NCBI RefSeq assembly: GCF_900106755.1
Contig: NZ_FNNN01000006.1
Span: 186,001-250,000 of the forward strand
DNA from: Bacteroides faecis MAJ27
Lineage (GTDB): Bacteria > Bacteroidota > Bacteroidia > Bacteroidales > Bacteroidaceae
DNA: 64,000 bases
Reading direction: 5' to 3'
Shown: one piece after another, positions 1-8,154 of the stretch
Numbering within the stretch: position 1 is the first letter of the stretch
How the letters are laid out: every line of letters begins with the position of its first letter
Notes under the pieces: model-generated
What the model saw: the letters and a program-made list of their open reading frames with translations, nothing else
Database searches by the model: none
Told to the model about the DNA's origin: nothing
Position numbers and translations under genes: made by a program

Positions 1-2
1 AA

Positions 3-1151
3 CAGACCGGACATCAAGTAGTCGTGCTGGTTGATGAATACGATAAGCCACTACTGCAAGCCATCACCAACCTCGAACTGCTTGAAGAATATCGTCAATC
101 GCTGAAAGCTTTTTACGGAGTACTAAAAAGTACGGACCGTTATCTGAGATTTGTATTCCTGACCGGAGTTACAAAATTCTCACAAGTCAGCGTATTCAGC
201 GATCTGAATCAACTGAATGATATTAGCCTGGACTACTCTTATGCAACACTTTGCGGCATCACCCGTGAGGAACTGATTGCAACATTTAAACCCGAAATAG
301 AAACTTTCGGGCGGAAAAATCATCAGACTCCGGAAGAAGTAGTAACTGCGATGGAACGCAATTATGACGGTTACCATTTTCACCCGGATGGCGATGGGGT
401 ATTCAATCCATTTAGTGTATTGAATGCTTTCAGCAAACTGGAATTGGGAAATTACTGGTTTCAAACAGGTACACCTACTTTCTTGATCGAACTTTTGCAA
501 AAAAGTGACTATGATCTGCGTACTTTGCTTAATGGCATCGAAGCTCCTGTTTCTTCTTTTGCAGAATATAGGGTAGACGCGAATAACCCTATTCCATTGA
601 TTTACCAAAGCGGATATTTAACAATTAAGGACTACGACAGAGAATTCCAAAATTATCTGCTTGCCTTTCCTAATGATGAAGTGCGCTATGGATTCATCAA
701 TTTTCTTGTGCCGTTCTATACACCAATGAAGAACAATGACCAAGGATTTTACATAGGCAAATTTGTTCAGGATTTACGGACAGGCGACTACGACTCTTTC
801 CTTACCCGCCTTGAAGCTTTCTTTGGAGACATTCCATACGAATTAAATGACCAGACCGAACGGCATTATCAAGTGATCTTCTACTTGGTATTCAAATTAA
901 TGGGACAATTTACCGAAGCCGAAGTACGCAGTGCCCGTGGACGTGCCGACGCTGTAGTAAAAACACCGAAATATATCTATGTATTTGAGTTTAAGCTGAA
1001 TGGAACAGTCGAAGAAGCACTAAAACAAATTGATGAAAAAGGATATTTGATTCCTTATCAGGCAGATCATAGAGAGATTATAAAGATCGGAGTGGAATTT
1101 AGTGCAGAAAGCCGGAACTTAAATCGTTGGTTAATAGAGACCATTGAGTAA
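3..1151 (+). CDS. AAA-ATPase-like / PD-(D/E)XK nuclease superfamily protein (5' end cut off)
   Basis: The reading frame is open from the first base, so the gene begins upstream of the window; the GTG at 24 is only an internal codon. The first visible residues (VVVLVDEYDKPLL) form a Walker-B-like strand of the AAA-ATPase_like family. Near the C-terminus, GRADAVV followed by YVFEFKL gives the D...E-x-K pattern of the PD-(D/E)XK (DUF1703) nuclease fold. Proteins with this pair of domains are very common and often multicopy in Bacteroides. Their role is not established; a mobile or defence function has been suggested. The Walker A half is not visible. A strong terminator follows the stop. Family call is secure; biological role is unknown. 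Confidence 0.85.
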   Translation, partial: QTGHQVVVLVDEYDKPLLQAITNLELLEEYRQSLKAFYGVLKSTDRYLRFVFLTGVTKFSQVSVFSDLNQLNDISLDYSYATLCGITREELIATFKPEIETFGRKNHQTPEEVVTAMERNYDGYHFHPDGDGVFNPFSVLNAFSKLELGNYWFQTGTPTFLIELLQKSDYDLRTLLNGIEAPVSSFAEYRVDANNPIPLIYQSGYLTIKDYDREFQNYLLAFPNDEVRYGFINFLVPFYTPMKNNDQGFYIGKFVQDLRTGDYDSFLTRLEAFFGDIPYELNDQTERHYQVIFYLVFKLMGQFTEAEVRSARGRADAVVKTPKYIYVFEFKLNGTVEEALKQIDEKGYLIPYQADHREIIKIGVEFSAESRNLNRWLIETIE

Positions 1152-1161
1152 TGAAACCTAA

Positions 1162-1210
1162 GTGGCGGCAATCTGCACAAGTATTCATTCAGATTTCCGC
1201 CACATTTTTT
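1162..1210 (+). terminator. Rho-independent terminator of the ATPase/nuclease gene
   Basis: GTGGCGG-c-AATCTG pairs with CAGATT-t-CCGCCAC (13 pairs, one mismatch) and is followed by six T on the plus strand. It starts 10 bp after the stop codon. Confidence 0.85.
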
Positions 1211-1233
1211 ATCAGCCCATCAATAAAAGCAGG

Positions 1234-1488
1234 CTATTCGGAATTTCCTTTCGAATAGTCCGAAAACTCTCCGGCACGTTCTTTCTTCTCATACGAGACC
1301 AACGTTTCCACACTTAGTGCTTTCCCGTTCTTAGGACTTATAACATCTATTACACCCGACAAAGAGCGGAATGTCTGCTCGCAGTTTGCATCTCCATTAT
1401 AAGTCAACCGGCCCCTGTCAATAGCGCCCAAGACTACAGAAATGTACCGTTTCGGATCTCCCCGATATTCGATAATGGGGGGCGTCAT
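1234..1488 (-). CDS. Small hypothetical protein (84 aa)
   Basis: I do not recognise the family. The protein is short, charged and soluble-looking, with no signal peptide or membrane segment. The ATG at 1488 has a good Shine-Dalgarno sequence (AAGGAG five bases upstream), which supports an independent start. A second tiny ORF (1506-1640) ends 17 bp upstream on the same strand, so the two may be translationally coupled. The frame of this gene stays open through the 3' part of that ORF up to an A8 run, so a -1 slip there would fuse the two products. It lies downstream of the PUL1 terminator and is convergent with the ATPase/nuclease gene. Confidence 0.55.
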   Translation of the reverse strand: MTPPIIEYRGDPKRYISVVLGAIDRGRLTYNGDANCEQTFRSLSGVIDVISPKNGKALSVETLVSYEKKERAGEFSDYSKGNSE

Positions 1489-1505
1489 ATGTTCTCCTTC
1501 CCGAA

Positions 1506-1640
1506 TCAGTTGGATGACAATTCTTTTTTTTGGTCAAGCAGATCCATCAGTTTTTCACTATGCACATCGATTTGCGCGTTTACTTCACGAAGTTCATTTT
1601 TCAATGAACAAAACAATTCATCATTCAATGAATTTTCCAT
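1506..1640 (-). CDS. Tiny hypothetical ORF (44 aa), upstream partner of the 84-aa protein
   Basis: ATG at 1640, 44 codons, ending TGA at 1506. The product is acidic and helical in character (alternating L/E/K/N), possibly a short coiled coil, and resembles no family I know. It ends just after an A8 run at 1524-1531 (read on the minus strand). The Shine-Dalgarno sequence is poor, which is common in Bacteroides. It could be a separate leader-like gene, or the 5' part of a longer gene split from the 84-aa ORF by a one-base change in the A run. Confidence 0.4.
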   Translation of the reverse strand: MENSLNDELFCSLKNELREVNAQIDVHSEKLMDLLDQKKELSSN

Positions 1641-1661
1641 AAAACTATTTTTATTGATTAT

Positions 1662-1709
1662 AAAAAAGCCATTCCGGAAAGCACAGCTACTGCCTGCTTC
1701 CCGAAATGG
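1662..1709 (-). terminator. Terminator of PUL1 (after GH20)
   Basis: On the minus strand an imperfect stem (arms about 1669-1683 and 1694-1709, roughly 13 pairs with two mismatches) is followed by six T. It lies 70 bp past the GH20 stop and marks the end of the PUL1 transcript. Confidence 0.75.
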
Positions 1710-1778
1710 TGACTAATACCTCCAAAACACTACGCTGTATTGCTCTCCACGGAACAATACGATATTTAAAATCTAAGG

Positions 1779-3854
1779 TTAGTTATCTTTCTGTTCCTTC
1801 AACCATCTTTCCACTTTTTCTACCATCGGCATTTCATACAGAAATATCCAGTCACTGTTGTTACTTAAAGCAGACAAGTGATGATGGTGGTTCTGGTCGG
1901 CAATATACCCCTCCGGACTCTCCATAAAACGAGTTTGCGAATAAGTCTTTTCAAATTCAGCACGCATACTTTTGAAGGAGTTACAAACGTCACCTATCCT
2001 TACTAATGCTTGAAGACGTTCTTCATCGTTTTTTGTACTGTCATAAACCTCTAAAATTTCCAACAATTTCACCGGATAGTGAAACAGTTCGTTCGTCTGC
2101 TTATAAATATCCAACGTGTAGCGATTGCGTAAAGCTGCCTGTTCAGCTACTTTCAAGCCTTTACAAATCTTCTCATAACGCGCCGATTCAATGCGGACGG
2201 TATCCAGTCTTCCCTGATATTTCCGCTTCCATTCTCCCGGTTTCTCCGAATCCGGCAAATCCAGCAACCGGAATGTTTCCGATACTCCCCAAGCAGGATT
2301 TCGCGTGCCGGAAACGACTAATGCCTGATCAAAGAAGAAAGCAGCTTTCTCCATTTCCGTCAGAAACTCCATTTGCTGACCGGACAATCCGAACTCCCTC
2401 CGGGCGTGCGCCCGGATAAACTCATCCACAGTCCGCCCGTCCGGATGCCAACTATATTCGCCCTGTGCTATAAGTCCGCGCATCACCGTTTCCCAATGGG
2501 CAGAGGCATCATCCCAAGCCGTGGCAAGGATGCCCTTCAACTGATTCTGAGAAACAAGTTTGCAGAAATCTTTAATATATTGTGCCCTGGAGTTGTTTCT
2601 GGGCATGAATGGGGTCTCGCCGGTCGCTGCGGCGGTAGCTCCCATTACATTCAGTCCATTCTTATGATACCATTCCAGGAGCATCTGATGGGACAAGACG
2701 GTAGGGTCTTCGTAATGCCAACGCATATAGATGCAATTCTTCGGGAACATCTTGATAGCTTCGTCCAGCCGGGAGGTATTCCAGTTCTTACGAATTTCAT
2801 CATCGGTGAGCGGGCGATGCAACAACCACCAAAGGTCGGCATATTTCAAAGGCATATCATCCCAGAAGATGGGAGTTCTGCCATGTTCCACAGCAAAGTC
2901 ACAGACCTTTTTGAGCCAGATCATCTGCAATTCAAAAGCTGTTTTTCCGGTCGCTTTACAACGTTCGTCTATGCCGATAGCCGTTATTTCATCTCCACCG
3001 ATATGAAGATACTTGCCATCAGGCATGGCTTCCATCGCATCCCGGTAAAGATCAAACTGTAACTCATAGGTACGCGGGTCGGAAGGACAGAACTCCCAGT
3101 CACTATACGGATTTTCCCGCAGTTCCCAATGGCGTTTCAGGATAAAGCCGGCGTGTCCCAATCCTTGTACTAAGGGACTGATTTCAATATTACGTTCTTT
3201 GGCATAGCGACTGATAGCCTGCATCTCTTGTTTGCTGATGGCATTGGGGGCGCCCACTTCGGGACGGCGGGTATAGCGCAGCTTGTCTTCCACTTCCCAA
3301 ATGATGGCATTTACCTTATAGCGGGCCAGTTTATCAATGGTCCGATAGTAGTATTCCGCCCGGTCCAGATGATGCTTCGTATCAAAGTGAACGGCACGGT
3401 AAGAGATTTCGGGATAATCCGTCATTCGGAGACATGGAATAGGGATACGAAGGTCACGACTATCCTCCATTAGTTGTTCCAAGGTCTGACAACCGTAGAA
3501 CAATCCTGCTTGTCCACGCGATTGGATCGTTACTCCCCGGGATGTGATTTCCAGCGTATATCCTTCCGGAGATTCGGGTGTGTTCTGTTCCGACAGGGAA
3601 AGTGTAATACCTGCTCCTTGTTTTTCAATGCGGGGTAAAGCGTCCAGCAATGTTCCTAAAACGGGGATTTTACTTTCGCCTTTCGATACGATATATCCCA
3701 GTTCACTACCTGCTATCCCCTGCCCTTTCAATATCTCTATGTTCTGGGGTAAAGGGAGTATCTGAAAACGTGGGTCCAATCCCTTTGCCTGCGACATGGC
3801 GGAGACAAGTATAAACAGCAGTACGAAAGCTATTTTATTCTTTAATTTCTTCAT
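1779..3854 (-). CDS. GH20 beta-N-acetylhexosaminidase, secreted
   Basis: This exo-enzyme releases terminal beta-linked GlcNAc or GalNAc by substrate-assisted catalysis. Residues 1-23 form a signal peptide with no lipobox, so it is probably periplasmic. The GH20 N-terminal domain (about 28-145) precedes the TIM barrel. HIGGDE at 284-289 carries the catalytic Asp288-Glu289 pair. At 691 aa it is long for the family because of a C-terminal extension after about residue 480. It is the last gene of PUL1, 13 bp after GH123. The pairing of GH20 with GH123 suggests a substrate rich in beta-HexNAc, possibly GalNAc-containing glycans; that is inference. Confidence 0.93.
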   Translation of the reverse strand: MKKLKNKIAFVLLFILVSAMSQAKGLDPRFQILPLPQNIEILKGQGIAGSELGYIVSKGESKIPVLGTLLDALPRIEKQGAGITLSLSEQNTPESPEGYTLEITSRGVTIQSRGQAGLFYGCQTLEQLMEDSRDLRIPIPCLRMTDYPEISYRAVHFDTKHHLDRAEYYYRTIDKLARYKVNAIIWEVEDKLRYTRRPEVGAPNAISKQEMQAISRYAKERNIEISPLVQGLGHAGFILKRHWELRENPYSDWEFCPSDPRTYELQFDLYRDAMEAMPDGKYLHIGGDEITAIGIDERCKATGKTAFELQMIWLKKVCDFAVEHGRTPIFWDDMPLKYADLWWLLHRPLTDDEIRKNWNTSRLDEAIKMFPKNCIYMRWHYEDPTVLSHQMLLEWYHKNGLNVMGATAAATGETPFMPRNNSRAQYIKDFCKLVSQNQLKGILATAWDDASAHWETVMRGLIAQGEYSWHPDGRTVDEFIRAHARREFGLSGQQMEFLTEMEKAAFFFDQALVVSGTRNPAWGVSETFRLLDLPDSEKPGEWKRKYQGRLDTVRIESARYEKICKGLKVAEQAALRNRYTLDIYKQTNELFHYPVKLLEILEVYDSTKNDEERLQALVRIGDVCNSFKSMRAEFEKTYSQTRFMESPEGYIADQNHHHHLSALSNNSDWIFLYEMPMVEKVERWLKEQKDN

Positions 3855-3867
3855 TATCTATTTCTGT

Positions 3868-5583
3868 TTAATCATTTGCAGATAGTTCTTTCAATGTTCC
3901 TTCGGCTATTCCTACCCACTTGGCGGCTTCACGCCCCGAAGCAGAGGTGAAATTGCGGATAGCTGCGTCCAGTTGTCCGTTGTTCAGTATACGTGCCTTC
4001 TCAAAATCCTGAATGCCTTCCCGCAGCAGTTCCAGACGGATGCTGGAGATGGGAACAGCGGCGGCGGTATTTTCGCTGCGATAAATCATATTGAAGTCGC
4101 CGGACGCATTACTTCTATCCTGTGCACTGGTAGGGTCAGACTGTGTCCAGTAATCGTATGCCCAGCGCAGATATCCGTCAAATCCTTTTGCCAGCGCATA
4201 CCACGCCATCCACGACATTTCTGCCGGATTGGTTTGCGCCGTAACGTAGTTGTTCGGGTATTGCTGCGAGCAACTGGTGTAGAAGGTAGAAACGGCATTG
4301 TCCGACTGGCGCTCGTAGCCTAAAATGGTCGAATAATCATACAGGCTGTTCTCTATCCCGCTGTCGACATTTCCTCCCGACAGTCCTATTTTCCAGTTCG
4401 CATCGTTCTCTTTGATTAAAGCTATGATTGACTTCATACCGTCTTCTTTAATCTCATCCATATAAAGCACGGTTTTGTCAAACCAGCCTTTTTCTTGCAG
4501 ATGCGTCTTGAAAGAAGTCAGGAAAGCAGACCACACTGTCTTGTATTCTTCCGTACCGATGGTGAGTTCCAATGTCCGGTCCGTGCCCGACGCGTCTTTA
4601 TATCCGACAGACGTCTTCCATCCGGCCAAAGAAAAACAGCTGATCTGTTTATTGATTCCCCATTCCATCATTTTCCCGACATATTTATCAAAATCGGTAT
4701 AGTCGAATATCCACTCGTCGGAACTGTTTTTCGACCACTTCACCATCGTTTGTCCGCTATTGAAAGCACCGTCCTTGATATACGTGGTGATTACCTTCTG
4801 CCCGGCATCTGCCAACAGTTGATAAAACGGCTTCATCATCGCAAAATATTCGTCGGAGAAAGGAACGACATTTTCTCCGTTGTCCCGACACAGAGTTGTC
4901 AATTGGAAAGGGAACTGCCATAAATCAAGATGGAAACTCCAATCGGCTACCGCAGGCAACTGATGATCTACGACAAGCAATTCCAGATTAAACTTCTGCT
5001 TCACTTCATTGGCTGATTTCACCTGAATGGTTCCGGTATATATGCCCGGTACGGCATCTGCCGGCGTGTTTATGGTCACCCATATCTTAACGGGATCTTG
5101 AGTGGTGAGCGTTGTGACGGGTACTTCGGAAAGGGCATCGGCAATCAAGGTAGTGGTGCGGCTCTCATAATTTCCACAATCGAGTGCCTGATCGTCTCCC
5201 TTTATATAAGAAGGGAAACGAAGTCGGATATTGGAGGCAGAGATGCTGTTCGCGTCGCTCACCAGATCCGAAACTTCATAAGTGAGGTCGTCATATTTTT
5301 TATCTCCTGACCATAACACTATCTGTTTGTGTGTACGGTCGTTCTGCCAAAGGGTGTCTTTCCAAAGGGTGACGATCTTCGCTTCTTCCATCTGAGCTTC
5401 GTGTTGCTGACCTTTGGAGTATCTCACAAACTTACTTTCGAACGAACCCCGCAGGGTAGTAACGGCAGGATCTACGGGAACGACAGGTTCTTCCCAGTTG
5501 TCGGTTGGCAACCCCTCGGTACAGGCTATTACTCCATAAGCCAGTGAAAACAAAAATATACTGCTTAATAAGAATTTCTTCAT
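3868..5583 (-). CDS. GH123 / DUF4091 beta-N-acetylgalactosaminidase-like lipoprotein
   Basis: The lipobox VIAC places the lipid-bearing Cys at residue 21, followed by acidic residues, so the protein is probably anchored in the outer membrane. An N-terminal beta-sandwich (about 40-205) precedes a TIM barrel. VLYMDE at 372-377 provides the Asp-Glu pair (D376-E377) that matches the substrate-assisted catalytic pair of the GH123/DUF4091 family, whose characterised members release beta-GalNAc. Length (571 aa) is normal. It lies 10 bp after the SusE-like gene and 13 bp before GH20 in PUL1. Specificity for GalNAc is inferred from the family. Confidence 0.85.
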   Translation of the reverse strand: MKKFLLSSIFLFSLAYGVIACTEGLPTDNWEEPVVPVDPAVTTLRGSFESKFVRYSKGQQHEAQMEEAKIVTLWKDTLWQNDRTHKQIVLWSGDKKYDDLTYEVSDLVSDANSISASNIRLRFPSYIKGDDQALDCGNYESRTTTLIADALSEVPVTTLTTQDPVKIWVTINTPADAVPGIYTGTIQVKSANEVKQKFNLELLVVDHQLPAVADWSFHLDLWQFPFQLTTLCRDNGENVVPFSDEYFAMMKPFYQLLADAGQKVITTYIKDGAFNSGQTMVKWSKNSSDEWIFDYTDFDKYVGKMMEWGINKQISCFSLAGWKTSVGYKDASGTDRTLELTIGTEEYKTVWSAFLTSFKTHLQEKGWFDKTVLYMDEIKEDGMKSIIALIKENDANWKIGLSGGNVDSGIENSLYDYSTILGYERQSDNAVSTFYTSCSQQYPNNYVTAQTNPAEMSWMAWYALAKGFDGYLRWAYDYWTQSDPTSAQDRSNASGDFNMIYRSENTAAAVPISSIRLELLREGIQDFEKARILNNGQLDAAIRNFTSASGREAAKWVGIAEGTLKELSAND

Positions 5584-5593
5584 AATTGTTGAT

Positions 5594-6631
5594 TTATCTC
5601 GTTATAGTATAATCATAAAAAGGTGTACTCAAGTCTAATTCTATCCGGTACGTGCCAGCTTCGTCGATAGTAATATCCGTCCCTGTCTCCGACAGTCTGA
5701 CAATACCATCGGACGCCCCATACGTTACAGTCGGATCACCGGCAGAGACCGGAATAGTGGTAAATTTCAATTTTCCGGCTGCAAGTTCTGTCGTCAAAGA
5801 CCACTTGCGGGTGTCAGAATTGTAGACCATTGCTTTCACCGTTCCTGCGGCTGTCCCCGTAACAGCCCATTGTGTCTCCAGTAAAACGATCTGACGGGTA
5901 GTGAGGTCAAAATTAACTTTCCAGATGCCGGGAGAAACAATCGAGGCATTACCTCCAGTAGTTGTCCAGTCTCCCCAAGGCCCGTCACACGGATAATAGC
6001 CGGTTCCCGGAGAGGGTTTCTCCACCATCGCTAAAGTACCATAAGATTGTCCGCCGCCCAATCCGGCGCTAACATCAAAATAGGCGGACTGGTCGGATTG
6101 CACCAAGCCGATGTTGTTCCAGCTCGTATTTGTCAAGTCTATATATCCTTCAAACAGATTATTATAGGTAATGGAAGCAATGGTCTGTGCCGTTTCTGTA
6201 TTCAGGCCATAGTAATCTCCTTTCTCACCCGACATTACCAAATACATTACCGGAGGAGGATTATAACTCATCTCCAGTAGAAAAGTCTCAGCTTGTGTCC
6301 CCTTCGTCCATTCCAATGCAAATTGGTTATTCCTGAAAGTAATCACATCTCCCACATTTATATTGACCGTAGCCGAAGGGTCGGAAACGTCTATCTGTTT
6401 CACTATGGCAGTAGTGGAAGGCTGATTGACTGCCACCAACAATGTTTTACTCAACAAACCATCCTCCTGCAACAGAGGGGTAGCCACATAGTCCGTTCCG
6501 TTCACTTCCAAGACTAATCCCGAAATAGGCGAAACAAGGGTAGGATTCTCCGGATAAGAATCTTCACTGCAAGCAACGACTCCTATCGCCAGACACAAAG
6601 TGGTTAAAATCAAAGTTATATTTCTTTTCAT
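5594..6631 (-). CDS. SusE-like surface glycan-binding lipoprotein
   Basis: The lipobox VVAC puts Cys at residue 21 and is followed by SED, an acidic stretch like the export signal of surface lipoproteins in Bacteroidetes. Three beta-rich modules follow, with many Trp, Tyr and Gly residues. The position right after susD and the similarity to SusE/SusF-type proteins (DUF5121/DUF5125-like) suggest a surface glycan-binding protein that holds polysaccharide near the SusCD importer. No catalytic motif is visible. It is 345 aa and the third gene of the susCD operon. The exact DUF assignment is uncertain. Confidence 0.75.
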   Translation of the reverse strand: MKRNITLILTTLCLAIGVVACSEDSYPENPTLVSPISGLVLEVNGTDYVATPLLQEDGLLSKTLLVAVNQPSTTAIVKQIDVSDPSATVNINVGDVITFRNNQFALEWTKGTQAETFLLEMSYNPPPVMYLVMSGEKGDYYGLNTETAQTIASITYNNLFEGYIDLTNTSWNNIGLVQSDQSAYFDVSAGLGGGQSYGTLAMVEKPSPGTGYYPCDGPWGDWTTTGGNASIVSPGIWKVNFDLTTRQIVLLETQWAVTGTAAGTVKAMVYNSDTRKWSLTTELAAGKLKFTTIPVSAGDPTVTYGASDGIVRLSETGTDITIDEAGTYRIELDLSTPFYDYTITR

Positions 6632-6664
6632 ATCATTCTTTCTTTTCGATTATGTTATTGACGT

Positions 6665-8131
6665 TTAATTGTATCCGGGGTTCTGAACAATACCGGTCAT
6701 GATAGTCATCTGGTCGCTCGGTTTCGGTAGAAGATAATTGTGGTCGTCAATCTTTGCCTCCGGATAATAAGCTTCCAAAGTCTCCTTCAGAATATGACGA
6801 CGGCACAAATCGAACCAACGATTACATTCAAAAGCCAATTCCCAGTTACGTTCGTCCAATACCGCCTTGTCAAACTGTGCCGGAGTCAGTCCCGATAGTT
6901 TAGTCAGTCCTGCCCGTTCGCGGACTTCATTGATAGCATCGTATGCTGCTTTTGAAGGGCTGCCCTCTGCCAGATTAGCGGCTTCCGCGTAGATCAGCAA
7001 CACATCGGCATAGCGTAACATACAGAAAAATCCGTCCGCTTTATTAGCTGTAGCTATCCCTGAATATCCTCCGCTCTTTGGACCCGCATCCCGGTACTTT
7101 CCCACATAAGGCTGTGCCACATTGGTATCTTCCCACGAAGCACCGTCTCTCATCCGAGTATAAAAAGTCCCGCTCAAACGGCTGCCATCTCCTACGGGAA
7201 AAGTTTCCAGAAAGCGTTTGTCACTGGTCCAATCTGCCCAACCGTTTTCTCCGTGATCCGTAGGACGCACGGCCTGATGGATATAACTGCCTGTTGCATT
7301 GTCCGAACTGGCATAAAGCGCAAAGATAAATTCGGAGTTTATTTTACGGTTGCTCCATAACCACAATTGGGAATATACTTTTTCTAAGGTATAGACCTTT
7401 TCACTAATTACTTCATTAGCCTTATCACGTGCCAGCGCATAACAGGAAGTCTCATTCAACGGAAATCCCGCCATTGTCAAATAGACTTTTGCCAGCAACG
7501 CTTTTGCCGCCCAACGGCTGGGACGGCTCGGATCATCCTGTGAAAGAGGCAATGTCAACTCTGCATTCTTCAAATCAGAAACTATCTGCTCGTAAATCCG
7601 GGCAACACTCGCCTGAGGCTCTTTTGCCGCATTATCCTGATTTTCCTCCGTCAACAATGGCACTTCGCCAAACCAACGCACCAACTGGAAGTAATTAAAA
7701 GCACGCAAGAAATGGGCTTCCCCGCCAATCGGGGACAATTCGTCGGGAGATAATTTCGTGTTCTCACCGATAATCTTTATCAATGTATTGCACGCGCTAA
7801 TACTTGTGTAATATGAGTTCCATAACTCATCCGTCACTTCGTCCGGATTTCCTACTGTGTTAATGTTAACCTGTTCGAATCCTTTCCATCTGATGACGGG
7901 GGTATTTACATCTTCGGCACCTGCACTGGCCGCATAGGGCATATCGGTACCATATAAAAGGATTAAGGGGGTATAGGCTCCTGTGATATAGCTATTGAAG
8001 TCGGTCAGTGTCTGGAAGAACTTATCGACAGTTGGCTGTCCGGTAAGATTCTCTGTCAAATCGGCACAACTCGTACTTAATATTATCGCCAATAATCCGA
8101 CGCAGCTCTTTTTTATAAGTGTACAATTCAT
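6665..8131 (-). CDS. SusD/RagB-family outer-membrane nutrient-binding lipoprotein (PUL1)
   Basis: SusD proteins cap the SusC channel and bind glycan at the cell surface. Lipobox LSTSC (Cys22) is followed by the usual TENLTGQPTVDKFF region. The helical TPR-like core shows the conserved stretches LRAFNYFQLVRWFGEVPL, AKALLAKVYL and NEVRERAGL, and the C-terminus ends in the typical GIVQNPGYN. At 488 aa it is full length. It follows susC by 23 bp and is read with it. Confidence 0.95.
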   Translation of the reverse strand: MNCTLIKKSCVGLLAIILSTSCADLTENLTGQPTVDKFFQTLTDFNSYITGAYTPLILLYGTDMPYAASAGAEDVNTPVIRWKGFEQVNINTVGNPDEVTDELWNSYYTSISACNTLIKIIGENTKLSPDELSPIGGEAHFLRAFNYFQLVRWFGEVPLLTEENQDNAAKEPQASVARIYEQIVSDLKNAELTLPLSQDDPSRPSRWAAKALLAKVYLTMAGFPLNETSCYALARDKANEVISEKVYTLEKVYSQLWLWSNRKINSEFIFALYASSDNATGSYIHQAVRPTDHGENGWADWTSDKRFLETFPVGDGSRLSGTFYTRMRDGASWEDTNVAQPYVGKYRDAGPKSGGYSGIATANKADGFFCMLRYADVLLIYAEAANLAEGSPSKAAYDAINEVRERAGLTKLSGLTPAQFDKAVLDERNWELAFECNRWFDLCRRHILKETLEAYYPEAKIDDHNYLLPKPSDQMTIMTGIVQNPGYN

Positions 8132-8154
8132 AGTCTGTTATTATTAAATGATCA

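Noticed and set aside
24-1151. GTG at 24 as the start of the ATPase/nuclease gene
   Set aside because: The frame is open to the first base, and residues before it belong to the Walker-B strand, so the gene is simply cut by the window edge.
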